15,392 nucleotides of DNA from the NCBI GenBank assembly GCA_009693885.1, contig SHWK01000012.1:1-15392 (forward strand), in the 5' to 3' direction. The DNA is from Rickettsiales bacterium (GTDB lineage Bacteria > Pseudomonadota > Alphaproteobacteria > Rickettsiales > UBA1997). Shown here one piece after another: positions 14,625 to 15,392 of the stretch. The stretch's first letter is position 1; the number at the start of each line of letters is the position of its first letter. The notes under the pieces are model-generated. The model made no database searches. It had not been told where the DNA came from and was given only the letters and a program-made list of their open reading frames with translations. The position numbers were made by a program, and so were the translations under genes.

Positions 14625-15236
14625 TTAACTTCCGCAATCAAATGTATCTTTTCCGCTCAATACCGCAACAATTGTTGGCGCACCAAACATGGCAGCAATA
14701 CCAATAGCAACACCAATCATCAGACCCCAAGAAACCTTGCCAGTAAAGAATCCGATGCCAAGTGAAATAATTGCAAAAGCCGCAAAAGCTTTGCCAGCAT
14801 TGCCAGTTACGAGCCGCATAGCGTTGCACATAGTTGAGGAAAGAGCGTTATCATTAGCACTATAAGACAAACTGCTATTTTGTGGAGATGGATTACCTGC
14901 ATTGAGTGAAGATCCTCCTGCTGGAGCCTGAGCCGCTGGAGGTTCTACTGATGGCGGGTTGTCTACAATCTCAAAGTAACAGTTTTTAAAATGGCCATAT
15001 GCTGGATCACCAAAAGTTTCATTGCTGCAATCCACTGTCTTAGTATAAATACCATAGTTATAAGCACCCTCTACACCATAACGAACTCTAGCAGTTCCAC
15101 TAAACTTACAAACACCCCATTCATCACTACAATATATCCATTCATTATCTGGCCCCCCAGCCGTTGCTAAAGAAGCATTCAGATAGAGTGATGATAAAAT
15201 AATCGTAAAAAAAATAAGTATTTGCCTTATATTCAT
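14625..15236 (-). CDS. virB2: VirB2-like type IV secretion pilin with a Cys-rich N-terminal domain
   Basis: A 203-aa exported protein in four parts. Residues 1-26 are a signal peptide ending ATA-G. Residues 30-92 form a compact module with four Cys (36, 43, 70, 86), motif WIYCSDEWGVCKFSGTARVR, then YG (53-54) and FGDPAYGHFKNCYF (75-88). It resembles a small secreted, lectin- or carbohydrate-binding-like domain seen next to extracellular enzymes elsewhere. Residues 93-128 are a Pro/Ala/Ser/Asn linker. Residues 131-203 are the TrbC/VirB2 pilin core: TMCNAMRLVTGNAGKAFAAF, two membrane helices (about 150-165 and 169-194), GKVSWG between them, and a late Cys201. Typical VirB2 proteins are about 100-130 aa and lack the extra module. 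No other T4SS genes are in view. The promoter is unclear; a TATATT lies at 15296-15291. Confidence 0.85.
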   Translation of the reverse strand: MNIRQILIFFTIILSSLYLNASLATAGGPDNEWIYCSDEWGVCKFSGTARVRYGVEGAYNYGIYTKTVDCSNETFGDPAYGHFKNCYFEIVDNPPSVEPPAAQAPAGGSSLNAGNPSPQNSSLSYSANDNALSSTMCNAMRLVTGNAGKAFAAFAIISLGIGFFTGKVSWGLMIGVAIGIAAMFGAPTIVAVLSGKDTFDCGS

Positions 15237-15335
15237 ATTTTTATTTTTAAAACAATCTAAGCTTTAAACAGAAATAGTGGACCAGTATGTAATATATATT
15301 TCAATAGTTTTATACAAAAGTAAATAAGTTTGTAA

Positions 15336-15392
15336 CTAAAATTTGGTTTCTTCAACACGCAAAAACTTCACTTCTTTCACTAAATTTTTATC
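15336..15392 (-). CDS. C-terminal fragment of an unidentified gene
   Basis: On the minus strand the window opens in a frame reading DKNLVKEVKFLRVEETKF, then TAG at 15338-15336. The mix of charged and hydrophobic residues looks coding, and the spacing (99 bp before the virB2 start) suits an upstream neighbour on the same strand. The piece is too short to identify, and an 18-codon open frame can occur by chance. Confidence 0.4.
   Translation of the reverse strand, partial: DKNLVKEVKFLRVEETKF

Noticed and set aside
1..15392. CRISPR arrays, tRNA or rRNA genes, transposases, prophage genes
   Set aside because: I saw no regularly spaced direct repeats, tRNA-like cloverleaf sequence, rRNA motif or transposase/integrase-like protein in any frame.

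Overview
The window is AT-rich, tightly packed bacterial chromosome. It suggests an alphaproteobacterium of the Rickettsiales or a close relative. The pointers are a DUF2610-like protein, a Rickettsiales-like VirB2 pilin, an IalB-family secreted protein, the order ddl-ftsQ-ftsA without an adjacent ftsZ, and alphaproteobacterial-style DnaX and prephenate dehydratase tails. Against a strongly reduced parasite such as Rickettsia or Wolbachia, it encodes aromatic amino acid enzymes (class II DAHP synthase and prephenate dehydratase). A less reduced or extracellular lineage is therefore more likely. This placement is inference from gene content; no rRNA is present to settle it.

Layout. Positions 25-60 hold a strong bidirectional terminator. 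From 93 to 4764 everything reads on the minus strand. In transcription order it is: a 106-aa helical protein of unknown function, a 59-aa lipoprotein (GTG start), a polyprenyl diphosphate synthase (ispB-like), an IalB-family secreted protein, the SRP RNA gene ffs with its own promoter, dnaX (gamma-length), and a response regulator fused to a degenerate histidine-kinase-like domain. A divergent gap (4765-4884) separates this from a seven-gene plus-strand run, 4885-10473: trmD, a gamma-carbonic-anhydrase-like hexapeptide protein, cysQ, the DUF2610-like gene, ddl, ftsQ and ftsA. Gaps there are a few bases or TAATG overlaps.

ftsA meets pheA (minus) tail to tail with a 4-base overlap. pheA and the class II DAHP synthase gene are divergent across about 100 bp, which holds a good sigma70-type promoter with a small palindrome in its spacer. 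A REP/MITE-like palindromic element sits between the DAHP synthase gene and era and ends at the era start. ubiG follows era. The right end is minus-strand: a virB2-like type IV secretion pilin gene with an unusual Cys-rich N-terminal domain, and the tail of one more gene.

Together the genes cover quinone synthesis (ispB, ubiG), peptidoglycan and division (ddl, ftsQ, ftsA), replication and protein targeting (dnaX, ffs), translation (trmD, era), the shikimate/phenylalanine pathway, and cell-surface or host interaction (IalB-like protein, VirB2). The item most worth following is the chimeric VirB2: signal peptide, four-Cys beta-type module, Pro/Ser linker, then the pilin domain.
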